Origin: an uncultured Lachnospira sp.
GTDB taxonomy: Bacteria > Bacillota > Clostridia > Lachnospirales > Lachnospiraceae
Assembly: GCA_934359185.1 (NCBI GenBank)
Contig: CAKRLE010000001.1
Coordinates: 248,001 to 312,000 of the forward strand
DNA: 64,000 nucleotides
Direction: 5' to 3'
Made by a program: the position numbers and the translations under genes. The notes under the pieces are model-generated. The model saw only the letters and a list, made by a program, of their open reading frames with translations, was not told the origin of the DNA and did no database searches. Shown piece by piece: positions 1-9,682 of this stretch (the first letter of the stretch is position 1; each line of letters begins with the position of its first letter).

Positions 1-4
1 ACAG

Positions 5-76
5 TAGCCAATAGGGGAATCGAACCCCTGTTTCCGCCGTGAGAGGGCGGCGTCTTAACCGCTTGACCAATTGGCC
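5..76 (-). tRNA. tRNA-Glu, anticodon CUC
   Basis: Read on the minus strand this folds as a full cloverleaf. The 7-bp acceptor stem GGCCAAT/ATTGGCT starts with a G-U pair and has discriminator A. The anticodon stem CCGCC/GGCGG carries the loop CTCTCAC, giving anticodon CTC (reads GAG), and the T arm is AGGGG-TTCGATT-CCCCT. The body matches bacterial tRNA-Glu, whose usual isoacceptor is UUC. CCA is not encoded (the genome continues CTGT), so it must be added by the CCA-adding enzyme. The gene sits at the window edge, so a following tRNA or terminator cannot be seen. Confidence 0.95.
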
Positions 77-93
77 GCATCAAGTACTTGTTT

Positions 94-122
94 ATAATAT
101 AAGATTTTTATATTAATGTCAA
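94..122 (-). promoter_or_regulatory. sigma-A promoter of tRNA-Glu
   Basis: On the minus strand a perfect -35 TTGACA (122-117) is followed by a 17-base spacer and -10 TATTAT (99-94), five of six consensus bases. The expected start near 87 lies about 10 bases before the mature tRNA 5' end. This suggests the tRNA is transcribed from its own strong promoter and not by read-through from the upstream membrane protein gene. Confidence 0.8.
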
Positions 123-156
123 GCACTTTTTTTAATTTTTTTCAGTTTTTTTTAAA

Positions 157-633
157 TTATGAAAAACTGAATATTGCAGTGAATACTCCGGCACTCACAC
201 AACCCATTATAATGCCTGCTAAAAGCACACCTAAAAGAACTGCAGCAACACTTTTCTTAAATCCCATATCAAGAAAACTTGCTGCAAGTGTTCCTGTCCA
301 TGCTCCTGTTCCAGGAACTGGTATGCCGACAAATAATAATAAAGCAACGAATAATCCTCTTCCGGCTTTTTCTTTTAATTTGACACCACCCTTGTGTCCT
401 TTTTCTATACAGAAAGTAAAAAACTTACCTATATACTTCTTATCCTTGCCCCACTCAAGAACTTTTCTTGCAAACAGATATATTATAGGAACCGGAATCA
501 TATTACCAAGCACACATATGATATATGACTGAAGCAATGGCAACTGATAAGCCTGTGAGACAGGTATTGCACCTCTTAACTCTACAAGTGGAACCATTGA
601 GATAAAAAATATAGTAAGATATTTTTTCAGCAT
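157..633 (-). CDS. COG2426 small multidrug export-type membrane protein
   Basis: This 158-residue, strongly hydrophobic protein resembles the Pfam 'putative small multi-drug export protein' family (COG2426). The motif VPLVELRGAIP near residues 15-25 is typical of that family, and three or four membrane segments alternate with basic loops such as RKVLEWGKDKKYIGK. Despite the family name no substrate is established; members are compact integral membrane proteins. The ATG start is supported by GGAGG seven bases upstream. The gene has its own promoter, stands apart from polC, and ends about 80 bases before tRNA-Glu. Function is inferred from family name only. Confidence 0.75.
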   Translation of the reverse strand: MLKKYLTIFFISMVPLVELRGAIPVSQAYQLPLLQSYIICVLGNMIPVPIIYLFARKVLEWGKDKKYIGKFFTFCIEKGHKGGVKLKEKAGRGLFVALLLFVGIPVPGTGAWTGTLAASFLDMGFKKSVAAVLLGVLLAGIIMGCVSAGVFTAIFSFS

Positions 634-703
634 TATATTAATCCTCCAAATTCATGATAACCTGGTTATTAATCCACCTCACATATGCAAAGGGAACTTA
701 GGC

Positions 704-733
704 ATCATACTATAAATATACAAACCAAGTCAA
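704..733 (-). promoter_or_regulatory. sigma-A promoter of the COG2426 gene
   Basis: On the minus strand, -35 TTGACT (733-728), 18-base spacer, -10 TATGAT (709-704); each box differs from consensus at one base. It starts transcription about 65 bases before the COG2426 start codon. The -35 box is the distal arm of the polC 3' hairpin (729-758). Confidence 0.65.
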
Positions 734-758
734 TACATTATGTATAAAATGTACTGAC
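729..758 (-). terminator. hairpin 3' of polC, probable terminator
   Basis: An 11-bp stem, GTCAGTACATT paired with AATGTATTGAC (one G-U), lies just after the polC stop. The following minus-strand sequence is only partly T-rich (TTGGTTTGTATATTT), so it is a weak intrinsic terminator at best. It overlaps the next promoter's -35 box. Confidence 0.5.
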
Positions 759-763
759 CCAGT

Positions 764-3700
764 TTAAAAATCAAACAGCGATAACTGGTTGCTGTCTGCC
801 ATTCCATTGAGAAGACCAAGTTCCGAGAGTTTATCTATAACAGTCTGTCCAATCTTTGCCCGGCTTCTTAAATCATCCTTAGACAGAAACTCTCCGCCCC
901 TTGCAGCTATTTCTATGCCCTCTCCTGCAACTTCACCAACTTTATCTATAACCTTGAACGAAGGCATAATCTTTCCATCTATTATCTGGAAACTTCTCGC
1001 CTTGGCTGTATAGAGGTCAACTGGTGTAAAATCATAGCCTCTTGCATACATTTCCTGGACTATTCTCATATCTTTAAGCTCATCTTCTTCAGTATTAGAT
1101 ATGGTTCCTGCAGTCTTTTTGTTCTTATAATCGTTGATGAAATATTCCAGCTTATCTCTTCCCATCGCCATCTTCTCATAATCAAATGCGTTAGCTCTTA
1201 TGCTGAAATAAGCACAGTAATATGCAAGCGGATAAAAGACCTTGCAATATGCAACTCTCCATGCCATCATAACATATGCAGCCGCATGTGCCTTAGGGAA
1301 CATGTACTTTATCTTTTTACACGACCATATATACCAGTCAGGAACATCATGTTCTATCATTATATTTTCCTGCTCCTCAGAAAGTCCTTTTCCTTTACGG
1401 ACACTTTCCATTATTGTAAATGAGGTCTCACTCTCGATCCCCTTCTGGATAAGATATGTCATAATATCATCTCTTGTACATATAGCAGTCTGAATTGTTG
1501 CTTTGCCTTCTTTTAATAATGTCTGTGCATTACCAAGCCATACATCTGTACCATGTGAAAGTCCGGAAATCCTTACAAGATCAGAGAAAAACTTTGGTTT
1601 GGCATCTATAAGCATCTGCATGGCAAAATCTGTACCGAACTCCGGTATTCCCAATGTACCAAGCTGTGTCCCTCCAATATCAGCTGGCGTTATCCCAAGA
1701 GAATCCGTATTCTGGAATAATGCCATTACCTCTTTAGAATCAAGAGGTATCTCTACAGGGTCAATACCTGTAAGATCCTGCAGCATTCTTATCATTGTAG
1801 GGTCAAGATGTCCCAATATATCAAGTTTTAACAGGTTATGGTCAATACTATGGTAATCAAAATGTGTCGTTACGATCGTTGAATTACAGTCATTGGCTGG
1901 ATGCTGTACGGGCGTAAACGAGTGTATCTCATCGCCAATCGGCAGAACGACAATTCCACCCGGATGCTGTCCTGTTGTTCTTCTTATATCAACACATCCG
2001 CCTGCTATACGCTCTATTTCGCAGCGTCTTTTCATCATATTCCGACCAGTCTCTGCTGATTTCTGTTCGTAATACTTTAACACATATCCATATGCAGTCT
2101 TATCCGCTACCGTACCTATTGTTCCAGCCTTAAATGTCTGTCCCTTTCCAAAGATAACCTCTGTATACGCATGAGCCTTACTCTGATACTCGTTGGAAAA
2201 GTTAAGATCAATATCAGGCTCTTTATTACCCTTGAACCCAAGGAAAGTCTCAAATGGAATATCAAATCCCATCTTATTAAGCTTGTGTCCACATTCCGGA
2301 CAATACTTATCCGGCATATCACATCCTGCACCACCGGCAAATTGTTTGACATCGTCCGATTCAAAATCATAATAATGACACACTGGGCAAAGATAATGTG
2401 GACTTAACGGATTAACCTCTGTTATACCAGCCATAGTAGCTGCAAATGACGAACCTACAGAACCTCTTGAACCTACCAGATATCCATCATCATTAGATTT
2501 CCATACAAGCTTCTGTGCAATAATATACATTACGGAATATCCGTTGCTGATAATAGAATTAAGCTCTCTGTCAAGACGTTTCTCGACTATGTCCGGCAAT
2601 TTCTCTCCATATATTTCATGCGCCCTGTCATTACATATCTTTCGAAGCATATTATCTGAATTCTCGATAACAGGCGGTCTTTTATCAGGACGTACCGGGT
2701 CTATATACTCGCACATATCCATTATTTTATTAGTGTTAGTCACAACTATCTCATACGCCTTATCACTTCCAAGATAGTCAAATTCATGAAGCATCTCCTC
2801 TGTAGTGTGAAGGTACAACGGCGGCTGCTTGTCCGCATCATCGAAGCCTTTACCCGTCATTATAATCCTTCTGTATATCTCATCCTCAGGATTCAGGAAA
2901 TGCACATCACAAGTTGCAACTACTGGCTTATTAAACTTTTCTCCCAGCCTTATAACTCTTCTGTTAAGTTCTCTTAAATCCTCCTCATCTTTAACGTAAC
3001 AGTCTTCCTTCTCTATCATAAAATGGTTATTTCCGACAGGCTGTACCTCAAGATAATCATAAAAGCTCACAATTCTTGCTATCTCAGCATCAGAACGTCC
3101 ATTAATCATAGCTCTGAACAGTTCTCCTGCCTCACACGCACTTCCTATAATAAGCCCTTCCCTGTACTTGCCTACAAGACTCTTAGGTACTTTGGGAAAT
3201 CTGTTAAAATATTGCAGATGTGATGCTGATACCAGTCTGTAAAGATTGATTCTTCCCATCTCATTAGATGCAAGGATTATACAATGATATGGATGAAATT
3301 TCTTAATTGTATCATCACTTAACTTTCCCTCTTCGTTAAGTGTTGGTAAATCCAGAATATCCCTTTCTTTAAGCATGTCCACAAGCTTTAGGAATATTCC
3401 GGCAGTTGCCTCAGCATCATCTACTGCCCTGTGATGATTCTCAAGTGACACACCAAAATGCTTACAAAGCGTATCAAGCTTAAAATTATGTATATTAGGA
3501 ACAAGGAACTGTGACAGCATAACTGTATCAAGATAAGCAGGCTCATATTCTATGCCAAGTTCTGCAGCCTTTCTGATTATGAAACTTGTATCAAAATCTG
3601 CATTATGCGCCACAAGACATGCTCCCTCGCAGAATTTCAAGAATTCTGGAAGAACTACATCAACCGGTGGCTCATTCATAACCATCATATCATTGATACT

Positions 3701-5281
3701 TGTGAGCTGCTCTATTCTGAATGGAATTGGAATCTTCGGATTGATAAACCTGCTGAAGCGGTCTATAATCTCTCCCCCATGTATCTTTACTGCTCCTATC
3801 TCTATGATTCGATCCTGTTCTGCCGAAAATCCTGTTGTCTCAATATCAAATACAACAAATGTGTCATCAAATGTCCGTTCGTCAGGATTAGTAATTATCT
3901 TTCTTGTGTCATCGACAAGGTATGCTTCTACTCCATATATAATCTTAAAATCTAATTTCTCGCCCTTTTTCTTATAGCTCTTCTTAATATCCCCTATCAC
4001 ATGAAAAGCGTCTGTAAACGCCTGTACAACACCATGATCTGTGATAGCTATTCCCTTGTGTCCCCAGCGTATCGCCTGCTTTATTATATCTTTGACAGAT
4101 GACACACCATCCATATCACTCATCTTGGTATGGCAGTGAAGCTCCACTCTTTTGTGAAGTGCAAGGTCTGTTCTTGAAACTCTGTTATCCTGTGACTTTC
4201 TGATTCCTGACACATTGGTTATAGAGATTTCCTGATCATATTTATCAAGTGTAGCAGCTCCTTTTATCTTAATGAACTCTCCCTCTTTGATATATCCCTT
4301 AACTTCAGGAACCTGATCATTATGCAGAAACATCTTAACCGTTATTGTATCTGTGAAATCTGTCACATCATATATAAGAATAGTTCTCTCATTACGGATC
4401 TCTCTGGCATCAACTTTACGTACCATTCCAGATATAACAACATCACCAATAGCAGAATCAATCTGCTCTATAGACGTTATAACCTCATCATCAAAATCCC
4501 TTCCAAAAAGAACATCTTCATTAGCCGGCTTTTTCTTGTAATATTCTCTCTGTGCAGGCATGACATTACTGCTGTTAAGTCCATTTCCCTTAAATTCTCG
4601 TCCACCTGATGCTGTCTTAACAATCTTTTGTGAACCAGCTGATGATTCCTTATTGTCTGTTCTGGATTTTTTTTCATCAGATTTAGGTGTACTGTCAGAT
4701 GAAGCCATATTAAGATTTTTCTCTATCTGAGCAACTCTTAAATTAAGCTTATGCTCTTTTTCTTTCTCATAATGGCTCTCTTCCTTAGGTGCATAATGAT
4801 AGACAACATCTATGTCCACGCTGAATCTGTTTAGGAATATCTGCTTGAAGTATTCTGTCAGCTTTTCGCCATAAGTGCGCGACAAAAACCCATCCTCTAA
4901 GGTTAGCTCCAGTGAATGTTCACCAGTAAACTCCCAGGATGAGTTCTTTAAAAGATTATATTCTAACGTCCAGTATTTTTCCAATTCAAACAGTATACTG
5001 TCATAGTATGTTTCCATTATCATGGATGGTGTATACTGCGATGACAGCTTATATCTGTCAATAATACGCACATCCATGTTTTTCATCTTAAATATCTGCT
5101 TTTTAAGTGCATCTTCTGTCTTATAAATAACCTGCTTGCTTATAAGCCTGGTGCTTATAAGGTACACTCTTGCCAAAGAATTGGTTGAGGTCTTGGTAAC
5201 CCTTGCCACTTCTGTATCTTCCAGATACATTGCAAGTTCCTGTGGCAATTTTAATGTTGAAAACACCTCAAAAAATTTCAC
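764..5281 (-). CDS. polC: DNA polymerase III alpha subunit, PolC type
   Basis: This is the replicative polymerase of low-GC Gram-positive bacteria, 1505 residues, a normal length for PolC. In order it has: N-terminal domains (1-200) with a charged, low-complexity linker at about 190-240; an OB fold (about 265-370); a PHP domain beginning RVELHCHTK near 380; and a DEDD proofreading exonuclease inserted in the PHP domain, with VFDIETTGF near 480. The C-family polymerase core follows, with a cysteine cluster CPVCHYY...CPECGHKL (about 965-1000) that fits the PolC zinc site, and the catalytic motif PDIDLNF near 1020. The start is GTG, chosen because GGAGG lies six bases upstream. It follows ispG by about 30 bases and is probably the last gene of the rseP-ispG run. 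Confidence 0.98.
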   Translation of the reverse strand: MKFFEVFSTLKLPQELAMYLEDTEVARVTKTSTNSLARVYLISTRLISKQVIYKTEDALKKQIFKMKNMDVRIIDRYKLSSQYTPSMIMETYYDSILFELEKYWTLEYNLLKNSSWEFTGEHSLELTLEDGFLSRTYGEKLTEYFKQIFLNRFSVDIDVVYHYAPKEESHYEKEKEHKLNLRVAQIEKNLNMASSDSTPKSDEKKSRTDNKESSAGSQKIVKTASGGREFKGNGLNSSNVMPAQREYYKKKPANEDVLFGRDFDDEVITSIEQIDSAIGDVVISGMVRKVDAREIRNERTILIYDVTDFTDTITVKMFLHNDQVPEVKGYIKEGEFIKIKGAATLDKYDQEISITNVSGIRKSQDNRVSRTDLALHKRVELHCHTKMSDMDGVSSVKDIIKQAIRWGHKGIAITDHGVVQAFTDAFHVIGDIKKSYKKKGEKLDFKIIYGVEAYLVDDTRKIITNPDERTFDDTFVVFDIETTGFSAEQDRIIEIGAVKIHGGEIIDRFSRFINPKIPIPFRIEQLTSINDMMVMNEPPVDVVLPEFLKFCEGACLVAHNADFDTSFIIRKAAELGIEYEPAYLDTVMLSQFLVPNIHNFKLDTLCKHFGVSLENHHRAVDDAEATAGIFLKLVDMLKERDILDLPTLNEEGKLSDDTIKKFHPYHCIILASNEMGRINLYRLVSASHLQYFNRFPKVPKSLVGKYREGLIIGSACEAGELFRAMINGRSDAEIARIVSFYDYLEVQPVGNNHFMIEKEDCYVKDEEDLRELNRRVIRLGEKFNKPVVATCDVHFLNPEDEIYRRIIMTGKGFDDADKQPPLYLHTTEEMLHEFDYLGSDKAYEIVVTNTNKIMDMCEYIDPVRPDKRPPVIENSDNMLRKICNDRAHEIYGEKLPDIVEKRLDRELNSIISNGYSVMYIIAQKLVWKSNDDGYLVGSRGSVGSSFAATMAGITEVNPLSPHYLCPVCHYYDFESDDVKQFAGGAGCDMPDKYCPECGHKLNKMGFDIPFETFLGFKGNKEPDIDLNFSNEYQSKAHAYTEVIFGKGQTFKAGTIGTVADKTAYGYVLKYYEQKSAETGRNMMKRRCEIERIAGGCVDIRRTTGQHPGGIVVLPIGDEIHSFTPVQHPANDCNSTIVTTHFDYHSIDHNLLKLDILGHLDPTMIRMLQDLTGIDPVEIPLDSKEVMALFQNTDSLGITPADIGGTQLGTLGIPEFGTDFAMQMLIDAKPKFFSDLVRISGLSHGTDVWLGNAQTLLKEGKATIQTAICTRDDIMTYLIQKGIESETSFTIMESVRKGKGLSEEQENIMIEHDVPDWYIWSCKKIKYMFPKAHAAAYVMMAWRVAYCKVFYPLAYYCAYFSIRANAFDYEKMAMGRDKLEYFINDYKNKKTAGTISNTEEDELKDMRIVQEMYARGYDFTPVDLYTAKARSFQIIDGKIMPSFKVIDKVGEVAGEGIEIAARGGEFLSKDDLRSRAKIGQTVIDKLSELGLLNGMADSNQLSLFDF

Positions 5282-5313
5282 AATATGCCTCCAATTCTTA
5301 TCTATAATCTATA

Positions 5314-6372
5314 TCAGCTGTTCCAGTGTTCAAGTTCATCCTTAAGTGTATCAAGCAATTCCTCTTCTGCAACTTTCTTAACAATCTCTCCATGCTTTAT
5401 AAGAACACCGCAGCCATTGCCGCCAGCAATTCCAATATCAGCTTCCTTAGCTTCTCCCGGACCGTTAACAACACATCCCATAACAGCTATCTTTATGTTA
5501 AGATTACTGTAATCTGCTGCCATCTTCTCTACCTGCGATGCCAGACCTATAAGATCTATATTAGTTCTTCCACATGTAGGACATGACACAATCTCAATTC
5601 CACCGCTCCTAAGATTGAGTGCTTTTAATATCTGCTTTGCCGCCTCAACCTCTTTTACCGGATTATCAGTAAGAGATACTCTTATTGTGTCACCTATATT
5701 CTTAGAAAGAATCACCCCAAGTCCTACAGATGACTTAATAGTTCCTGAAAACAATGTTCCTGCCTCTGTTATACCCACATGCAATGGATAATCTGTCTTT
5801 TCAGATACAAGCTCATATGCCTGTATACACATCATAACATCTGAAGATTTGATACTTATAACAATATTGTCATAATCCCATTCTTCAATCATTCTTACTT
5901 TATCAAGTGCGCTCTCAACTAATCCTTCTGCCGTAACACCGCCATACTTTTCTATCAGCTCTTTCTCAAGAGAACCACTGTTAACTCCGACTCTTATTGG
6001 AATATTCTTAGCCTTGGCTGCATCAACAACTGCCTTAATCTTATCACTTCCACCGATATTGCCAGGATTGATTCTTATCTTGTCTGCCCCATTCTCTATA
6101 GCAGCTATCGCCATCTTATAATCAAAGTGAATATCTGCCACAAGTGGAATATGAATTCTTGATTTAATAACTGATATTGCCTTTGCTGCCTCCAATGTAG
6201 GCACTGTACATCTGACAATATCACACCCAGCTTTTTCAAGCTCTAATATCTGGCTGATTGTCGCCTCTGCATCCTCTGTCTTAGTGTTAGTCATAGATTG
6301 TATAGCAATTCTATTACCGCCGCCAATGCACACATCACCTATCTTAACAACTCTTGTATGATTTCTATCCAT
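5314..6372 (-). CDS. ispG: 4-hydroxy-3-methylbut-2-en-1-yl diphosphate synthase
   Basis: IspG (GcpE) converts methylerythritol cyclodiphosphate to HMBPP, the penultimate step of the non-mevalonate isoprenoid pathway. The N-terminal TIM barrel has the conserved PLVADIHFDYKMA and IRINPGNIG segments. The C-terminal [4Fe-4S] domain supplies ligands in SCPTCGRT (about residue 265) and MGCVVNGPGEA (about 297). About 352 residues fits the bacterial family without the plant insert. The ATG at 6372 is preferred (AAAGG eight bases upstream) over an in-frame GTG at 6381. It sits with dxr of the same pathway two genes upstream, and occupies the place of proS in Bacillus subtilis. Confidence 0.96.
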   Translation of the reverse strand: MDRNHTRVVKIGDVCIGGGNRIAIQSMTNTKTEDAEATISQILELEKAGCDIVRCTVPTLEAAKAISVIKSRIHIPLVADIHFDYKMAIAAIENGADKIRINPGNIGGSDKIKAVVDAAKAKNIPIRVGVNSGSLEKELIEKYGGVTAEGLVESALDKVRMIEEWDYDNIVISIKSSDVMMCIQAYELVSEKTDYPLHVGITEAGTLFSGTIKSSVGLGVILSKNIGDTIRVSLTDNPVKEVEAAKQILKALNLRSGGIEIVSCPTCGRTNIDLIGLASQVEKMAADYSNLNIKIAVMGCVVNGPGEAKEADIGIAGGNGCGVLIKHGEIVKKVAEEELLDTLKDELEHWNS

Positions 6373-6400
6373 AGCATACACCTTTCCTGTAAATAAACTA

Positions 6401-7708
6401 TCAGAACAATCTTATAATATCTTTAAACATCACATATACCATAAGCATCATAAGCAGAACCATTCCGACAAAATGAACCATTCCTTCATGCTCTGGCTTG
6501 ACAGGCCTGCCTCTCAATGCTTCTATAATAAGGAACAACAGTTTACCACCATCAAGTGCCGGAAGTGGCAAAAGGTTCATAACGCCAAGATTGGCACTCA
6601 GCATAACAATATAATTAAACAGATTAAGACATACCATCCACACGCCATCCGGCTTGCTCTGTTCAACAACAGTGTTAACAGAATCAACCACCCCTACAGG
6701 ACCTGAAAGATCATTAACACTGACTTTTCCTGTGAACATCATGCCTACACTCTTTACAACAACCTCAATCCAGTATCCAACTTCTTTGAATGCATATCCG
6801 ATTGTAGCTGCCGGACTCTGCTTAACACGATATCCATAGCTGCCAAAACCTGTGTAATACTCCTCAACATCTGTGATAGATGGTGTAACTGATAAACTTA
6901 TCTCACTATCACCACGTTTCACAACCATAGTCACTTCTTTTCCCTGTGAAGCACTGATTATATCTGATATTTTAAGAGATTCACTTAACTTCTGTCCATC
7001 AACAGACATAATAATATCACCAGTTTTAAGTCCCGCCTTATCTGCCGGCGAATCCTTAGTAACTGTGGTTATATTGACATTATCTGAAACAACCACGCCA
7101 ATCCTGTACACCTGTGAAGTACGATACACTGGTGTTACAGTTGTAGTGTATTTCTCGCCATTTCTCTTATAAGTGATATTCATTGTCTCATCACCATGGT
7201 AATAATTATAGAATGAATATTCCTTAGAAAATGCCATATTGTTATTATTAATCTTAGTTATAAGGTCTCCAGCCTCAAGACCTGCCTCATATGCCGGAGA
7301 ATCCTTTTCAACAACGTCAACAGTACATGGATCTATTCCCACAGACGCTATTATGATAACTGCAAATATAAATGCTATAACAAAATTAAAAAATGGTCCT
7401 GCGACAACTATTGCAATCCTTGCCCACACAGACTTAGCTGAAAGCGCCCTCGACTCATCATACTCTGCTGCCTCATCCCCCATCTCCATCATGGCATCGC
7501 CCAGCATAACACATGCTCCACCAAAAGGAATAAGTCTCAACGCATAATCTGTCTCACCCTTTTTCACATGTAATATACGCAGTCCAAAACCAACTGCAAA
7601 CTCAACAACTGCAACACCATTTGCTTTTGCTACGATAAAATGTCCAAATTCATGTGCTACAACAAGGAATCCAATCATCAATACCGCAATAATAATGTTA
7701 ACTATCAA
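6401..7708 (-). CDS. rseP: site-2 intramembrane zinc metalloprotease RseP/RasP
   Basis: This S2P-family protease cuts transmembrane substrates within the membrane; in Bacillus subtilis RasP cleaves anti-sigma factor RsiW and signal peptides. The zinc motif HEFGH is at residues 19-23 in the first membrane segment. Two PDZ domains follow (about 125-195 and 205-270). The second active-site motif LLPLPALDGGKL is in a C-terminal membrane segment near 385, with a final segment at the end. At 435 residues it has two PDZ domains, as in E. coli RseP; RasP has one. The start codon is TTG, one base after the dxr stop, with AGGTGG overlapping the end of dxr, suggesting translational coupling. Confidence 0.95.
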   Translation of the reverse strand: MIVNIIIAVLMIGFLVVAHEFGHFIVAKANGVAVVEFAVGFGLRILHVKKGETDYALRLIPFGGACVMLGDAMMEMGDEAAEYDESRALSAKSVWARIAIVVAGPFFNFVIAFIFAVIIIASVGIDPCTVDVVEKDSPAYEAGLEAGDLITKINNNNMAFSKEYSFYNYYHGDETMNITYKRNGEKYTTTVTPVYRTSQVYRIGVVVSDNVNITTVTKDSPADKAGLKTGDIIMSVDGQKLSESLKISDIISASQGKEVTMVVKRGDSEISLSVTPSITDVEEYYTGFGSYGYRVKQSPAATIGYAFKEVGYWIEVVVKSVGMMFTGKVSVNDLSGPVGVVDSVNTVVEQSKPDGVWMVCLNLFNYIVMLSANLGVMNLLPLPALDGGKLLFLIIEALRGRPVKPEHEGMVHFVGMVLLMMLMVYVMFKDIIRLF

Positions 7709-7709
7709 C

Positions 7710-8855
7710 TTACCACCTGCTTTCTATCAATTCATATGTCTCTTTTTCTGTGGTAAGAATATCATCTACACTCGGATTATCTATGTGTCTTACATTATCC
7801 ATCGCATATCTTATAATGTCATATATATCAAGATATCTAATTGATTCATTAAGAAATTTACTTACAGCAAGCTCATTAGCAGCATTAAATACTGTAGGCA
7901 TATTACCGCCACACGCTGCTGCCTCATACGCATATGGCAGTCCTTTGAATGTCTCCATATCAGGCTTTTCAAATGTTATCTGTGTAAGCTCATAAAAATC
8001 AAGCTTCTTAGAGTTATTAAGTACTCTTCTCTCTGGATAACACAGTGCATACTGTATAGGCAGTCTCATATCTGGCGATCCAAGCTGCGCCATGACACCA
8101 CCATCCTCAAACTCGACCATTGAATGTATTACGCTCTGCGGCTGTACTACAACCTGGACATCTGTAGCTGGAACTTTGAACAGCCATTTTGCCTCTATAA
8201 CTTCTAATCCTTTATTAACCATTGTAGAAGAATCTATGGTAATCTTTTTTCCCATAGCCCAGTTAGGATGTTTAAGCGCATCTTTAAGCTTCACTGTAGA
8301 AAGGAAATTTCTGTCTTTGCCACGGAATGGACCGCCTGACGCCGTAAGAAGGATTTTGCTTATCTTATTGCCATGTTCTCCATTAAGGCACTGGAATATT
8401 GCTGAGTGTTCACTATCCACAGGATAGATATTGATATTATATTGTCTGGCAAGACTCATTATGATATGTCCTGCTGTAACTAGTGTCTCTTTATTAGCCA
8501 GCGCAATATCCTTATGTGCCTTAATAGCCTCTATAGTAGGAATTATCCCCATCATACCAACAACCGCTGTAACTACAACGTCTGCTTCAGCAACAGTTGC
8601 ACACTCAACGAGTCCGTCCTTACCATATACAACCTTAATATCAGTATCACCCAGAGCTATTTTAAGTTCTTCTGCCCCTTCTTTAGTTCCAGCGCACACA
8701 ATCAGTGGCTTGAATTCTCTTGCCTGCTTCTCAAGCTCTTTTACTCTTGTTCCTGCCGCTAGTGCCACAACCTTCAAATCATCATTATTCCTGACAACAT
8801 CCAATGTCTGTGTTCCAATTGAACCAGTCGAACCAAGTATTGAAACTTTCTTCAT
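7710..8855 (-). CDS. dxr: 1-deoxy-D-xylulose-5-phosphate reductoisomerase
   Basis: Dxr rearranges and reduces DXP to methylerythritol 4-phosphate using NADPH, the first committed step of the MEP pathway. The N-terminal nucleotide-binding motif is ILGSTGSIGTQTL. The catalytic region has ALANKETLVTAG, the metal-binding VDSEHSAIFQ and the TASGGPFR loop, then NWAMGKKITIDSSTMVNKG. The start at 8855 gives 381 residues, the normal length, and has GAGAGG upstream; an in-frame ATG at 8885 would run into cdsA. Together with ispG this operon holds two enzymes of the isoprenoid pathway next to uppS, which consumes its product. Confidence 0.97.
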   Translation of the reverse strand: MKKVSILGSTGSIGTQTLDVVRNNDDLKVVALAAGTRVKELEKQAREFKPLIVCAGTKEGAEELKIALGDTDIKVVYGKDGLVECATVAEADVVVTAVVGMMGIIPTIEAIKAHKDIALANKETLVTAGHIIMSLARQYNINIYPVDSEHSAIFQCLNGEHGNKISKILLTASGGPFRGKDRNFLSTVKLKDALKHPNWAMGKKITIDSSTMVNKGLEVIEAKWLFKVPATDVQVVVQPQSVIHSMVEFEDGGVMAQLGSPDMRLPIQYALCYPERRVLNNSKKLDFYELTQITFEKPDMETFKGLPYAYEAAACGGNMPTVFNAANELAVSKFLNESIRYLDIYDIIRYAMDNVRHIDNPSVDDILTTEKETYELIESRW

Positions 8856-8872
8856 TATATGCCTCTCATTAT

Positions 8873-9682
8873 CTAATAAAAACAATTGACTATATAAACC
8901 GCCCAGTACACAACAGGTGCCGTGAATATAACACTGTCAAACCTGTCAAGAATACCACCATGACCAGGTATAAGTTTTCCATAGTCTTTAATTTCGTAAT
9001 TTCTTTTAATTGCTGATGCAGCAAGATCGCCTATTATTGACAGCAATGCACCTATACCACTTGCAATAGCAAACACATACACCGGATGTATAACCATCTG
9101 TGTTATATAATCAGCAACAATATATCCATATAAGGCGCCAACTATAATTGAACTTGTAACGCCGCCCACAGCTCCCTCTATAGATTTCTTAGGTGATAAT
9201 TTTGGCGCCATCTTGTGTTTTCCTATAAGAACGCCAGTAAGATATGCAAAAGTGTCACTTACCCACGATGAAACAAATATAAGCCACACAACATATATTC
9301 CATCACTTAAAGCTCTTGTCTTATATATATATGACAGCATGACTGCCACATATAAAACTCCAAAGACACAGCACATCACCTGATCAGCCACATATTCAGG
9401 AAATGTAATGACATATGCTGCCATCGCAACCATAAGCCCTAATGTTATAACCAGCAAAACAGCCCAGTCAGCTCCAAGATATACCGCTATATAATATGCA
9501 CACGCTGTTCCATATCCAATATATCCCAATGCTGACCGTTCTATATGAAATATCCTGTATAATTCATACAGACCAACGACAGATATAAACAGGCAGAGAA
9601 GGTACAGATACAGCCCACCTGAATATAATGCTGAACCCATTATCAACAAAAGAAAAATTCCGCTTATAACTCTTGTCTTCAC
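8873..9682 (-). CDS. cdsA: phosphatidate cytidylyltransferase
   Basis: CdsA makes CDP-diacylglycerol from phosphatidic acid and CTP, the precursor of all anionic phospholipids. The 269-residue protein is an integral membrane protein with about eight hydrophobic segments. The family signature is near the C terminus (HGGILDRFDSVIFTAPVVYW), preceded by KLSPKKSIEGAVGG and SIIGDLAASAIKR, the metal and CTP binding parts. The start is GTG, sharing one base with the uppS stop (TAGTG), so the two are translationally coupled. Confidence 0.95.
   Translation of the reverse strand: MKTRVISGIFLLLIMGSALYSGGLYLYLLCLFISVVGLYELYRIFHIERSALGYIGYGTACAYYIAVYLGADWAVLLVITLGLMVAMAAYVITFPEYVADQVMCCVFGVLYVAVMLSYIYKTRALSDGIYVVWLIFVSSWVSDTFAYLTGVLIGKHKMAPKLSPKKSIEGAVGGVTSSIIVGALYGYIVADYITQMVIHPVYVFAIASGIGALLSIIGDLAASAIKRNYEIKDYGKLIPGHGGILDRFDSVIFTAPVVYWAVYIVNCFY

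Noticed and set aside
120..185. A/T-rich inverted repeat near the end of the COG2426 gene as a terminator
   Set aside because: On the minus strand the stem is followed by A residues, not T, so it does not fit an intrinsic terminator.
3552..3977. Open frames on the plus strand inside polC, and many similar ones across the window
   Set aside because: They lie opposite well-supported genes, lack SDs and family motifs, and follow from codon bias of the minus-strand genes.
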